Shown here in pieces: positions 45,836-55,696 of a stretch of 64,000 nucleotides of DNA. The translations under genes and the position numbers were made by a program. A model generated the notes under the pieces. The model had not been told where the DNA came from and did not search any database. It saw nothing but the letters and a program-made list of their open reading frames with translations. Position 1 is the first letter of the stretch. The number at the start of each line of letters is the position of its first letter. The DNA is from an uncultured Verrucomicrobiales bacterium (lineage in GTDB: Bacteria; Verrucomicrobiota; Verrucomicrobiia; Verrucomicrobiales; DEV007), in the NCBI GenBank assembly GCA_937891465.1, contig CALAHF010000204.1:1-64000 (forward strand), written 5' to 3'.

Positions 45836-46906
45836 ATGGCAGACCAACGATCCAGTTTTAACGAAGCGGAAAAACGCGCCAAAGCGGGGCCGCCGCCGTT
45901 GCCACATCAGCGGGGGGCATCAGGCGATGCACCGACTCCCCATCCCGCCTCGTTGCCGCGCCCGCCGACGAAATTGGTTTCGCTCGCACCTCCGCCGTTG
46001 CCGATGCGCTCTCAGTTTGGTTCGGGAAAAGTGCTGAATCCTGAAGACATCGATCCGCTGACGGATCTGCTGCTGTTCGCAAAAATGGTGGTGGAGGGCT
46101 GGTTTGCAGGAAAACGCCGCTCGCTGGATTTTGGATCGAGCGCGGAGTTCGAAGAGCACAAACATTACGTGCCCGGCGATCCCGTCGCGATGATTGATTG
46201 GAAGGTCTATGCGCGTTCAAAAGATCTGGTCATTCGAAAGCATCGCGAAGAGAAAAATATGACGAGCTACATCGTCGTCGATTCCAGCGCGTCGATGGCC
46301 TATCAGGGAGCGACGCGAGAATCGAAACAAACCCGCGCGGCAAAAATTGCAGCAGCGCTTACCTATTTGATGACGAAACAGGGCGATGAATCCGCGCTGA
46401 CTTTATTCAATGACAAGATCGTCGACCATGTGCCGTCCGGGAGCACGCGGCGGCATTTGTATGATGTTGTAACAACGCTTGAGCGATCGTTGCAAAAGCC
46501 GACGGGAAGCACCGAGGCACACGCGGCGCTCGATTTGTGTGTCCCGCTTTTCAAGAAACGGGGAAGCCTTGTCGTGATTTCCGATTTTTTCACCGACCTC
46601 GATCAGCTCTTCGATTCGCTTGCTCAATTTCAGCACCGCCGGTATAAGGTGCTGCTTCTGCATGTTAGCGATCCCGATGAGAGGCTGTTGCCAGACGTCC
46701 CTCTGGCTCGATTTGTCGACATGGAAACACGCGATTCGATTCAGGTCGCGCCCGATGAAATTCGTAAGGCTTACCGTGCTGAGATGAAAGCCATGACCGA
46801 ACGAATTAAATCTGAAGCGATGCGTCGCGGTATCGAATATCAGCAACTGCCGACTGAAGATCCCTACAAAGACGCGATCGAATCGTGGTTGGGGCTTCGC
46901 GGCTAA
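45836..46906 (+). CDS. DUF58 (vWA-like) MoxR-partner protein
   Basis: 356 residues. A Pro-rich basic start (GPPPLPHQRGASGD, PTPHPASLPRPPTK) precedes the DUF58 core: GSSAEFEEHKHYVPGDPVAM with the IDWKVYARSKDLVIRKHREE motif. A vWA-like fold has a metal-site DSSAS (IVVDSSASMAYQG), and VVISDFFTDLDQLFDSL marks its last strands. DUF58 proteins are found beside MoxR ATPases and BatA-like proteins and are thought to be their clients. Here moxR is broken and the only BatA-like sequence is a fragment 2.4 kb away. The core itself looks undamaged. Confidence 0.9.
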   Translation: MADQRSSFNEAEKRAKAGPPPLPHQRGASGDAPTPHPASLPRPPTKLVSLAPPPLPMRSQFGSGKVLNPEDIDPLTDLLLFAKMVVEGWFAGKRRSLDFGSSAEFEEHKHYVPGDPVAMIDWKVYARSKDLVIRKHREEKNMTSYIVVDSSASMAYQGATRESKQTRAAKIAAALTYLMTKQGDESALTLFNDKIVDHVPSGSTRRHLYDVVTTLERSLQKPTGSTEAHAALDLCVPLFKKRGSLVVISDFFTDLDQLFDSLAQFQHRRYKVLLLHVSDPDERLLPDVPLARFVDMETRDSIQVAPDEIRKAYRAEMKAMTERIKSEAMRRGIEYQQLPTEDPYKDAIESWLGLRG

Positions 46907-46910
46907 GGCA

Positions 46911-47495
46911 TCACGGAGCGGTCGCTTTCGAAATTCGTTTTTTAGTTCCGGGCAAAATGCGTTCCATTTTCTCCAGATTGAAATTGACTTTTATGCTCGT
47001 TTTCAGGCGAGTGACCGATTTTACAATCGCATCCATCTCATCCCAGTTCGAAGTGGCATCAAAGGAATTCAGAACAGGTTCGTCTTCTGGAAGCGCGATG
47101 TTCAATCGAAGACACAGGGGGCCAAATTCAGTCGCTTTCAAAAATACGACCGAAATCAGGCGGCTTGAATAAATCTCAACACCAACAATTTCGAGCCTCG
47201 AGATTGCAGGATCTTGTCCTGTCGGAACCACTTGTTTGATCGCGACTGATTGCTCCAGTTTGCGGGATCATTCGTGACTTGTTGCAACGATTTTCGAAGC
47301 CCGCTCGATGTCGCCGTTTAAAACAAGAAGGGCGTAAACCGACAGGTCATCAATCAGGTTGCCCAATCCAAGCCGTTCGATTTCAGAAATCGATTGATCG
47401 ACCGGCAAACCTTGTTTCACGACTTCGTCGTCGGAAAACCCGCAGGTGGTCGTAAGAATCGAAAGAGTAAATACCAAGCTTCGATGAACGTTCAT
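46911..47495 (-). pseudogene. Exported hypothetical protein, internal TGA
   Basis: One frame runs from ATG 47495 to TAA at 46911, interrupted by TGA 47268-47270. The N-terminal 75 residues hold a signal peptide (SLVFTLSILTTTCGF) and a helical domain (SEIERLGLGNLIDDLSVY). After the stop the frame continues SRKLEQSVAIKQVVPTGQDP with a beta-rich domain ending KRISKATAP. The stop replaces what is most simply a Trp codon (TGG to TGA). Without it the protein would be about 194 residues. Family unknown. Confidence 0.65.
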
Positions 47496-47579
47496 GGCGC
47501 AACAATGCCGAACGATTCCCCTGAATGCGAATCAAAATTGTATCGTGAAAGTCGAACCGGTTTGAGGAATGCCGAAGCA

Positions 47580-48986
47580 TTAACCGCGACCACCTCTGTT
47601 GCCGCCGCGAGGTCCGCGTCTGGCGCGATTTCCACCGCCGCCTCCGCCACCATTTCCGCCACGGCCACCACCACCGCCTTTGCGAGGGCCGCCACGTCCG
47701 CCGCCGCGATTTCCACCGCCGCCACGGCCTCGGCCGCCACCACCGCCGCCGCCTTGTTTTGGAGCGGGCATGGTTGAGTTCATCGCAGCATCGCTGTGCA
47801 AATCGTGGTTAAGATCAGCGGGGACTTTCTGGCCCAGCAGTTTCTCGACTTCTTTCAAAAGGGCACGTTCTTCGGCGCAGCAAAATGAAATGGCTTCGCC
47901 TGCGGCTCCGGCACGAGCGGTTCGCCCGATTCGGTGAACGTAAGTCTCAGCTTCGACTGGAAGATCGTAGTTCACGACGTGAGTCACGTCGTCGACGTCG
48001 ATTCCACGAGCTGCCACATCGGTTGCTACAAGCACTTTAAAACGACCTTCTTTGAAGCCATCAAGCGCTTTTGTCCGCGCTCCCTGACTCTTGTTTCCGT
48101 GAATTGCGGCAGCTCGAACACCAACACCTTCAAGCTTTTCAACGACGCGGTTGGCGACGTGTTTCATCTGAGTAAACACGATGATTTTACCGATATCGTC
48201 TTGCTTAACGATCGTAGCAAGAACCCGGTTTTTGTCATCTTTATCGATAAAAAGGACAGTCTGGTTGATACGTTCGACGGTCGGCTGATCCGGTTGGATC
48301 GTGATACGAACGGGATTTTTCACCATCGTTTTCGCGAGCGTTTCGATCGCCGGCGCCATCGTCGCGGAGAAAAACAGCGTCTGCCGATTCGCCGGAATTT
48401 TCGCGATCACCTTTTTGATGTCGTTGATGAATCCCATGTCGAGCATGCGATCGACTTCATCGAGAATGAAAAAACCGATTTCATGTAGCTTGATGTAGCC
48501 CTGATTCATGAGGTCGAGCAAACGTCCCGGTGTTGCGACAAGAATATCAACTCCGCGTTGGAGTGCCTGGACCTGGCGGCCCTGACTAACCCCACCGAAA
48601 ATAACGGTGTGGCTCAAATTCATGTAGTCGCCGTAAGTTTCGATGCTGGCGCCGATCTGAGCAGCGAGCTCGCGGGTTGGTGCAAGAATCAAAGCGCGCG
48701 GAGAGCAACGATTCGGGCGGGTTTTCTTTTGGGCAAGCAATTCGAGAAGCGGCAAGGTGAATGCCGCGGTCTTTCCGGTTCCCGTTTGGGCGCTACCGAT
48801 CAAATCTTTTCCTTCGAGAAGGTGAGGGATGGCTTGCTCCTGAATCGGAGTCGGCTGGGTATAGCCGGAGTCCATGATGGCATCCTGAATTTCACGCCGG
48901 AGCGTGGCAAAGATGCCTTTTAGTTCCAAAGGGGGAGGGCCGAAGTCATCCGGAAGCCCGGACGCAGCATTGTCGTTATTCGTCAT
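47580..48986 (-). CDS. DEAD-box (DEVD) RNA helicase with an RGG tail
   Basis: 468 residues. The helicase core is complete: Q motif GYTQPTPIQEQAIP, Walker A AQTGTGKT, PTREL, TPGR, box II ILDEVDRMLDMGF, SAT, VATDVAARGIDV and HRIGRTARAG. Box II reads D-E-V-D, where the RhlE-like family normally has D-E-A-D; hydrolysis residues D-E and the last D are kept. The tail of about 55 residues after PAPKQGGGGGGG is an RGG/GGN-rich domain, typical of RNA-binding disordered tails. It presumably remodels RNA and ribosome precursors, often in the cold. Confidence 0.9.
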   Translation of the reverse strand: MTNNDNAASGLPDDFGPPPLELKGIFATLRREIQDAIMDSGYTQPTPIQEQAIPHLLEGKDLIGSAQTGTGKTAAFTLPLLELLAQKKTRPNRCSPRALILAPTRELAAQIGASIETYGDYMNLSHTVIFGGVSQGRQVQALQRGVDILVATPGRLLDLMNQGYIKLHEIGFFILDEVDRMLDMGFINDIKKVIAKIPANRQTLFFSATMAPAIETLAKTMVKNPVRITIQPDQPTVERINQTVLFIDKDDKNRVLATIVKQDDIGKIIVFTQMKHVANRVVEKLEGVGVRAAAIHGNKSQGARTKALDGFKEGRFKVLVATDVAARGIDVDDVTHVVNYDLPVEAETYVHRIGRTARAGAAGEAISFCCAEERALLKEVEKLLGQKVPADLNHDLHSDAAMNSTMPAPKQGGGGGGGRGRGGGGNRGGGRGGPRKGGGGGRGGNGGGGGGGNRARRGPRGGNRGGRG

Positions 48987-49183
48987 ATTTCTTTTTTTGG
49001 TGGGTCCGGGGGTGGTTTGTAACTCTCAGCCAGCCGGACACGTGGAAAAGAAAAAAGGCCAACCGGAAATCGGTGACCTGTCGAAGCATTTTGAACCAGC
49101 ACGTGGTTTGCTCGGGCGGAACATATGCCTACAAACCTAAACTGCAAGCTCGGATTATCATGCCGCGAATTGGGCTGTTTTTA

Positions 49184-49282
49184 GGATCCAATAGTATGTG
49201 TTCGTTGATCGTACCCTATTGGATCGTGAAGCCGTTTCGATCGAATAGGGTTGGTTCGTCGAACGCATACTATTGATTCGAA
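49184..49282. repeat. Hairpin-repeat locus 8 (two inverted pairs)
   Basis: Pair one: GGATCCAATAGTATGTGTTCG facing GATCGTACCCTATTGGATCG. Pair two: CGATCGAATAGGGTTGGTTCG facing CGAACGCATACTATTGATTCG. They lie in the 309-bp gap 48987-49295, whose remaining part (48987-49180, upstream of the helicase) has no clear gene and may be its leader. Confidence 0.88.
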
Positions 49283-49295
49283 AAGGACACTATTA

Positions 49296-50162
49296 TCAAT
49301 GGCCAGCGGCCTTTTGAAACGGGCGGAACAGCAGCATTTCTATGAGCAAAAATACGGCGAGAGCAATGAGGAAGCAGTGGAGAACGGGCTTTCCTTCGGT
49401 GACTTCGCGGTAGTCGTCGGCTCCTTTTACAAAATGCCCTTCGCCATCAGGAACGGACTCTGCACGGGAGGTGAGTTCTGCGGAATCGATCGAGCGGAGA
49501 TCGGATTCTTCATCAGCGTTGGCGTTGACGGCTTCGTTCCAAATCGGAGCATTGGACTGTTCAAGTTGGTAAATTCCGGGACGGTTTGCGGCGAACGATG
49601 CGGTCACTTGTTCGCCATCGCCGACGGCTTTTGCGATGATGGCGGTGCCGTCGGGACCGGTGAATTCATGATTTTTGAAATCGCGCCGCCACACGGTCGT
49701 GATCAGCGTGGCGCCAACATCGCGAGTCGCGTCAGGCGTTGATTGGGGCGTGAGGTTCTTCGTTATCTCCTGCATCCATGCAGGAAAAAGTCGTTGGCGG
49801 GCGAGGTTCGATGAAAGCTCGGCAGGCGTGAAATTTACAAACACAGCCGTGCCGATTCCGATTTCCGAAATGCCCAGCGCCGGTGTTCCGTCGGCAAATG
49901 TCAGGGCGATTTCTCCCTCTCCGGTGGGCAAGGCTCGCTGAACGGCGTAAAAATCAAGTAGTCGGAGTGCCTGCCGATTTTCGCCACGAAAGAGTCGTAA
50001 GAAGCGGGAATTAAAATTTCCTTTGGCGATTTTTTGAGGCTCACCACCGAAGTTTTCGGTCGTCAGCTTACCTGCTAATTGAAAGGGAACGATCGGGCGA
50101 CCAGCGGCGGAATCGAGCGCAAGCAGGTTTTTGAAAATCGATGCGAAGACGGGTGAAATCAC
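49296..50162 (-). pseudogene. BatA-like membrane protein, C-terminal fragment
   Basis: 288 codons that look like only the C-terminal half of a BatA-domain-type protein: ALGISEIGIGTAVFVNFTPA, an immunoglobulin-like stretch (IIAKAVGDGEQVTASFAAN, NRPGIYQLEQSNAPIWNEA) and a C-terminal membrane segment LHCFLIALAVFLLIEMLLF. No signal peptide, N-terminal membrane helix or vWA domain precedes it; the frame begins at a chance Met in the junction with the plus-strand dehydrogenase fragment. BatA-like genes normally follow DUF58 genes, but this one is inverted and 2.4 kb away. It is probably a rearrangement relic. Confidence 0.7.
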
Positions 50163-51003
50163 TCCCTGGGCATCAGGTTTTCGATCTCCGAATGGCTTGG
50201 GTTTTGATGCGAAGGGAAACCTTTTTGTGTCGGATAATCAGGGCGATTGGCTGGGAACCAGTAAACTGCACCATGTAGTAAAAGGTCGCTTTCATGGGTA
50301 TCCGGCGAGTTTGCCGTGGCACGAAAACTACGATGGTCGGGATCCGCTTGAGCTTCCAATTAAAGAGCTTGAGGAACTTCGAACGTCGGCAGCTGTCTGG
50401 TTTACGCAGGGCACGATGGCGAATTCACCGACGCAGCCGATTTTGATTCCCGAAGGATTTGGTCCGTTTACCGGGCAGATGTTGATTGGGGAAATGAACC
50501 GTGCTCGAATTATTCGGTTGATGACTGAAAAGGTGAATGGCCTGATGCAGGGCGCCTGCACTCCGTTTATCGATGGGGGTGGGCTTCCTCCAGGTGTGAA
50601 TCGTTTGGCATTTGGGCCTGACAATTCGCTGTGGACCGGGCATACCCATCTGACCTGGGCCGGAGGGCAGGGGATGGCGAACATCAAGTTTTCAGGCAAT
50701 GAAAAAGTTCAGGATGTTCTTACGCTAAAAATCACCAAAGACGGCTTTAAGGCAACGTTCGTTGAGCCCGTGGAAGATCTTGGCGAAGTGAAGTTGAAGC
50801 GCTACACGTTTGCTTATCACAGCAAATATGGATCGCCGGAATTGGAGAAAGCGGATGTTAAATTCGAGACGGAAAAGATTTCTGACACCGAATACCAATT
50901 CAAGCTCAGCGAGCCACTGAAGCGTGATTTCTGTTATCAGTTTGAATTCCCAACCGCGCAGAACTCGATGGTCTGCTACACCGTGCGAGAAGTTCCTGAG
51001 TGA
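50131..51003 (+). pseudogene. PVC-type dehydrogenase, C-terminal fragment
   Basis: 290 codons that begin abruptly inside a glucose/sorbosone-dehydrogenase-like propeller: KIDAKTGEITPWASGFRSPN, then GLGFDAKGNLFVSDNQGDW, HVVKGRFHGYPASLPWHE and GGLPPGVNRLAFGPDNSLW. The C-terminus is a beta domain ending CYQFEFPTAQNSMVCYTV. No signal peptide or first blades are present; the opening TTG at 50131 lies inside the junction with the BatA-like fragment on the other strand. Related to, but distinct from, the CxxCH dehydrogenase at 17415-19964. Confidence 0.75.
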
Positions 51004-51007
51004 TTCT

Positions 51008-51652
51008 TTAGATCACGGTGATCAATTCATTGCGCTCAAATCGAACTTTCGGTAGCGAGGCGTATTTGTCATCTGCCGAGCGATATCCGGCGGGGCAGAG
51101 CACGCTGGCAGTCAGGTTCTTTTCCTTCAAACCAAGGATTTCATCGTATTTCTCGGCGACAAATCCTTCCATCGGGCAGGCGTCGATTGCGAGCATTGCG
51201 GCTGATGTCATGAACTGGCCAAGTGCAATGTAGGTCTGCATTTTTGCCCAATTCATTGTCTGCGCCATGTCCATCCGTTCGATGAATCCAGCCATCATAT
51301 CGCGGTAGGGACCGTGGGTTCCTTCACCGCCACGAGTGGCTTCGGTGCTGGAAATGAAACGATCGACCTGTTCGTCACCCATATCAGTGCGGAAAGTGAT
51401 GACCAGCAAATGCGACGCGTCAGCCACCTGCCGCTGGCCCCAGGAATGTTCGACGAGCGATTCCCGAATTTCCTGATTTTTTACGATCACAAATTCCCAC
51501 GGCTGAAGACCGAATGACGATGGCGTCAAAACGAGTGAATCTTCCAAAGCGGCCCAATTTTCTTCGGAAATTTTCTTTTCCGGATCGAACTGCTTGGTGG
51601 CGTAGCGCCAGTTCAGGGCTTCAAGAAGATGGTCTGTGGAAATCGGGGGCAT
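51008..51652 (-). CDS. NAD(P)H-dependent nitroreductase-family oxidoreductase
   Basis: 214 residues from ATG 51652; the frame is open to 51724 but that extension is unlikely because it overlaps the upstream gene. FMN-nitroreductase marks: LNWRYATKQFDPEKKISEEN, SSFGLQPWEFVIVKN, and MTSAAMLAIDACPMEGFVAE with CPAGYRSADDKYASLPKVR near the end. It is NfsB-like. It likely reduces quinones or nitro compounds; natural substrate unknown. It is downstream of the phosphatase-fold gene on the same strand and shares a short intergenic space with it. Confidence 0.9.
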   Translation of the reverse strand: MPPISTDHLLEALNWRYATKQFDPEKKISEENWAALEDSLVLTPSSFGLQPWEFVIVKNQEIRESLVEHSWGQRQVADASHLLVITFRTDMGDEQVDRFISSTEATRGGEGTHGPYRDMMAGFIERMDMAQTMNWAKMQTYIALGQFMTSAAMLAIDACPMEGFVAEKYDEILGLKEKNLTASVLCPAGYRSADDKYASLPKVRFERNELITVI

Positions 51653-51711
51653 GATGAATGGGAAGGTTGCGGATTTCGACGAGGCGTCAACCGAAGACCT
51701 TACCAAATCAT

Positions 51712-53112
51712 TCAACGCGAGCACACATCCATCAGGTGTCGATACACTTCAGTCGCCTGAATTTTTGCGCCGTCGCGGGACAAATTCGGCATGTCGCCGA
51801 TCACGACGGGCCAGTCTTTTTCGCTAGCAGGAATCGCGCCGTGAGACCCTTTCACCAAATCGGCATCAAGCGGAATTAGATTCATCAGCGTGCGGAATCC
51901 CAGCTTTTTACGAAGCACTTTCATGCCTGCTTTCAGCTTTGGGTTTCGGAACTTCGGGTTCATAAAAAGCTCAACCGGGTCGTAGCCTGGTTTGCGATGA
52001 ATATCCACAGTCCGCGCATAGTCGGGTGCTTTGCGATCCTTCTCCCACCAGTAGTAGGTGAACCAGCTCTTTTCATCTGAAACCGCGATGAGGTCACCAG
52101 CTCGCGGATGTTCCATCCCGTAGTAGTTTCGCATCGAGCCATCCATGACCTGGGCAACTCCGTCGAGTTCTGTTACGGCGTTGCGAACTTCACCGAGGAT
52201 CGATTTATCGTTCACGTAGATGTGCGCGACCTGATGATCGACCACGGCAAATGCCTGACAGCTTCCCAAATCGAGCTGTTCTTTTCGCAATTCATCGCGC
52301 CAGACGAGCCAGCCTTTTTCCCGGAAAAGTCGGTTGATGTGAATCGCCCGGTCCACCTGTGTAATTCCGTATTCGCTGAGCAACACGACTTTTACGTCAC
52401 GGTTTTCATAGAACCGAATCAAGTCACCAACGACGGCATCGATCTGTCCCAAATCCATTGAAATATGAGGACCTTCTGGCCCGATGCGTTGCAAATTGTA
52501 GTCCAAATGCGGCAGGTAAACGAGATTCAGGTTGGGTGAGTATTGTTCCTCAAACCACTTCGCGGAGCGCGCAATCCAGTGGCTTGAATCGATCCCCGCC
52601 ATCGGACCCCAGAATGCTTGAAACGGAAATTTTCCGATCTTCCGCTTCAGCTTTTTTGTCAACTTCATCGGAGCCGTTTGCACATCAAAGACCTTTTTTC
52701 CATCTGCGCAATAAATTGGCCGCGGAGTGATTGTGTAGTCCGCCGACGAATACATATTGAACCACCAGAAAATTTTCGCACAGGTGAATTCGGGATCCGT
52801 TTCGCGAAGGTGTTCCCACAACTTTCGGCCTTTGATGAGATGTTCCGACTGCTTCCAGCCGCGATGCTCATCGTATTCCCGATCGTACCAATAATTGCCG
52901 ACAACACCGTGTTCTGCCGGCGTTTTCCCGGTCAAATACGTTGCCTGCATCGAACAAGTCACTGCTGGAATGAGCGGCTCAACGTGCGCAATTCTGTTCT
53001 CCGGGCGATCGAGGAAATCCGAAATATACGGTGTATCCGGCCCGATATGGCGCGGTGAAAGCCCGACGACGTTTAAAATCGCGGTGCGTTTGAGGGTAGA
53101 GGAAGTGCTCAA
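51712..53112 (-). CDS. Alkaline-phosphatase-fold (nucleotide pyrophosphatase-like) enzyme
   Basis: 466 residues, no signal peptide seen. Start region: VVGLSPRHIGPDTPYISDFL, then EPLIPAVTCSMQATYLTGK with Thr as the likely nucleophile, and HGVVGNYWYDREYDEHRG. Metal sites: LPHLDYNLQRIG, LLSEYGITQVDRAIHINRLF and HPRAGDLIAVSDEKSWFTYYW. This is the nucleotide-pyrophosphatase/phosphodiesterase class, as in EboC-like neighbours of PVC and cyanobacterial clusters, though no ebo partners are here. Substrate unknown. A hairpin repeat lies 100 bp upstream. Confidence 0.8.
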   Translation of the reverse strand: MSTSSTLKRTAILNVVGLSPRHIGPDTPYISDFLDRPENRIAHVEPLIPAVTCSMQATYLTGKTPAEHGVVGNYWYDREYDEHRGWKQSEHLIKGRKLWEHLRETDPEFTCAKIFWWFNMYSSADYTITPRPIYCADGKKVFDVQTAPMKLTKKLKRKIGKFPFQAFWGPMAGIDSSHWIARSAKWFEEQYSPNLNLVYLPHLDYNLQRIGPEGPHISMDLGQIDAVVGDLIRFYENRDVKVVLLSEYGITQVDRAIHINRLFREKGWLVWRDELRKEQLDLGSCQAFAVVDHQVAHIYVNDKSILGEVRNAVTELDGVAQVMDGSMRNYYGMEHPRAGDLIAVSDEKSWFTYYWWEKDRKAPDYARTVDIHRKPGYDPVELFMNPKFRNPKLKAGMKVLRKKLGFRTLMNLIPLDADLVKGSHGAIPASEKDWPVVIGDMPNLSRDGAKIQATEVYRHLMDVCSR

Positions 53113-53212
53113 AACAAAATCAGAAATTCAGGGCGCGTAGATTAACCCCGATTGAGCAATGAACAAACGCAGGAATGAACTGAGGTTGGCGGTTCTTCGA
53201 ACTCGGAAATTC

Positions 53213-53306
53213 CACGAATCAATAGGGAATGTTTGGCGAGCAGACCCTGTTGCTTCGAAACGGCTTTTCGATCGAAGAGGGTTGTCTCGTCGAACGGATA
53301 CTATTA
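53213..53306. repeat. Hairpin-repeat locus 9 (two pairs), overlapping a stop codon
   Basis: Pair one is CACGAATCAATAGGGAATGTTTG with CAGACCCTGTTGCTTCG. Pair two is CGATCGAAGAGGGTTGTCTCG facing CGAACGGATACTATTACTTAG. The last unit contains the TAA (53304-53306) of the broken gene that ends here on the minus strand. Confidence 0.8.
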
Positions 53307-55059
53307 CTTAGCTTTTTTGGAAAATTCTATAGCGAGATCTTTCTTTCCGGCGTCGCTGGCAACTCGGGCGAGGTCGCTCCATTTGCGTAAATTCTCTTCA
53401 GGCAGTGCGGCGGCAAGTTGGCTGGCGTTTTCGAGAATTTCTTCGGGGGATAAATATCGATAGTTGTAAAAAATGGCGATGGCGGCCGGTGTCACAGGGC
53501 GGTAGGCGCGGATTGCGGCGGCTATTCGTGCTTCGGCAGGTTGGTCGTGAGCCACGTCATGAAGGGTGCGGACGAGTTCGAGGAGAGGACGAGTTTCTGG
53601 ATCAGGCTCGAAAGGAACGGCTTCCCCCCCCCAATCTCCAGAGCCTTTGACCACGATATCATTTCTCAAAATATGATTAATGAACGTGAGGTCGTAAATC
53701 TTGCGATCGGCAGGTGGTATTTCGGCATGCAGTTTCCACCAAACAGACATCAGTTCATACTCGGTATGTTTTGTGATCGTCGTTTTGATCAGATTTCCGC
53801 GAACGTAATGCTCGGTTGGCAAAAAGTTCATTCGAGGAAGCCGATTCAAATAGCGGGCGATTGGAAGCAATTCCAATGAAGAACCTTCTGCTTCAAATTT
53901 TTCGGTAAACACTCTCACCAGTTCACCCCACAGATCGTTGTGCGCTCTGCGTGAAAAATTCCCTTCGAGACGGGCGGTGAACTGCGCAATTCTTTCTAAG
54001 AACCATTTCAGCGTCATCGTACCGCTTCGCTGCCAGGACGGCCTTGAACGTATCGACAGCTAACTCGGAGCACGCCTTGTCGCGAAAAATGTCGTTTAGG
54101 TTTTTATCAACGCGATCGAACTGCGAATAGACGATGTAGGTGTCGGCGATTTGTCCGGCAGATTCGGGGAAATTTCCGATCATCTCGGAGAGCGGTGTAT
54201 TTTGCCTCTGGCGCTTTGAATTCCATGCCTTTCAATCGAAGAGCAATTTCGCGGGTGCTTTCTGCGTGATTGGTTTGCGGAGGAACATCAGGATGATCAG
54301 GAAGGAGCTTGAGGTGAAGTTCCGCAATAAATCTTACGTCGGCATCGGTGATGGTTTTGAGGAATTCGGTCGTGCTGGACTCTAGTTTTTCATCGAATGA
54401 GACCAATTGGAATCCGGAACTGTAATGGAGGAAATCGCCTCTTGAGATTTTTTTCGATCATTGGCTTCAGGAAGATCAACTTGCGACACTGCAGTGACCA
54501 ATTTTAGGACCTCGTGGTATTTCTCTGTTCTCACATCTTTCAATAGCAGGTCGAGGATTTCATCCTTACTTAAACCAGATTCCGAATCGGCATACATCGC
54601 GAGACCGAAGATGAGTTGATTAAATTTCAGGACAGTGCCCAACGCGGGAATCGTCAGAACCGGCGGCATGTCTTCCGGCGCGGCTAAAAGGAGTAGAGTA
54701 ATTTGCGCTTCATTGACTAAGGGGAAAATATCTTTGGCTTCCAGATCTGGTGAAGGTAGCTCCAAGCTCTCATAATCCACTGTTGGTGAGAGCGACAGCC
54801 AGCCGAAAACGAACCGGTTAGCGAGTGCTTCGTCTTTACGAATTTCGTTCAGGAGGCGGAAATGAGCGGGGGCTTCGAGGTCGCTGAATGCCTCGTAAAT
54901 TCCTTCAGGATCGAGATTTTCGGAAGTGCGCAGCATTTCAACCGCAGTTGTAGCGTCTGATTTGGCAAGCTTAGCGACTTCTGCAAAGACATCGGTTTCA
55001 GGTTCTTGTGCAGAAGCCTGAAAGCAGAGCAGCATGAAGAGCAGTCCACGGAAATTCAT
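53304..55059 (-). pseudogene. Exported protein gene broken by three frameshifts
   Basis: Four overlapping minus-strand frames read as one protein of about 580 residues. Frame A (55059 on) has a signal peptide ending ASAQEPETDVF and continues to VPDSN near 54405. Frame B continues LVSFDEKLESSTTEFLKTI to EAKYT near 54195. Frame C continues PLSEMIGNFPESAGQIADTY to AAKR near 54020. Frame D continues TMTLKWFLERIAQFTARLEG to the TAA at 53304. Each junction is explained by a one-base indel. A G9 run on the coding strand (53624-53632) lies in frame D without breaking it. I do not recognise the family; it is all-helical with no enzyme motif seen. Confidence 0.82.
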
Positions 55060-55138
55060 CGAGATCACTATTAGTGATGCGGGAAAAATTGTCCGCTACA
55101 AAATTGGAGCGCTTCTGAAAATTCATTTGCTTGAGAAA

Positions 55139-55648
55139 ATGGCGGATGCCGATTCAGTGGCGGCGATGCGAATTCTATTTGTTTGTCTCGGAAATATCTG
55201 TCGATCGCCTTCGGCTGAAAATGTGATGCGTGCTGTTGCTGAGCGCGAAGGAATTTTGGATGACCTCGAGCTCGATTCTGCGGGGACGATTGGGATTCAT
55301 GGAGGGAACGCGCCGGACGCGCGGATGACGGCGGCGGCAAAAGGGCGGGGGATTACGATGCGGGGTGCGTCACGACAAATTCGGTCAGCGGATTTCACCG
55401 AGTTCGATTTGATCGTGCCGATGGATGAATCGAATGTGCGCGATTTGAAAGCGTGGCCGGGGGCGGCTGAGGGAACAGCGAAACTGAAATTGTTCTGCGA
55501 GTTTTGCGAAAAATTTACCGACACGCACGAAGTTCCCGATCCGTATTATGGCGGCGCGGAAGGATTTGAAACGGTGATGGATTTGCTGGAAGACGGCTGC
55601 GAGGTGATCGCGCGAAAGTTTAAAGACGGAACGCTCCTGAAAGACTAG
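55139..55648 (+). CDS. Low-molecular-weight protein tyrosine phosphatase
   Basis: 169 residues from ATG 55139; ATG 55166 (160 residues) is equally possible and gives the usual family start. The catalytic P-loop CLGNICRSPSAE has the C-x5-R-S signature, and the acid/base loop is VPDPYYGG near the end. The family dephosphorylates tyrosine residues, often on exopolysaccharide kinases, or arsenate in relatives. Here no tyrosine kinase is near. The frame is open from 55034, but that part overlaps the divergent broken gene. Confidence 0.92.
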   Translation: MADADSVAAMRILFVCLGNICRSPSAENVMRAVAEREGILDDLELDSAGTIGIHGGNAPDARMTAAAKGRGITMRGASRQIRSADFTEFDLIVPMDESNVRDLKAWPGAAEGTAKLKLFCEFCEKFTDTHEVPDPYYGGAEGFETVMDLLEDGCEVIARKFKDGTLLKD

Positions 55649-55696
55649 GACAGCCTCGGCTTGAAATTCGGGTGGCTCTCTGTTAATCCATTGGAA

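Noticed and set aside
47394-47777. Ala/Thr/Ser-rich 127-codon plus-strand frame
   Set aside because: It is the shadow of the Gly-rich helicase tail read on the other strand.
49251-49742. 163-codon plus-strand frame opposite the BatA-like fragment
   Set aside because: It starts in a hairpin repeat and is antisense to a recognisable coding frame.
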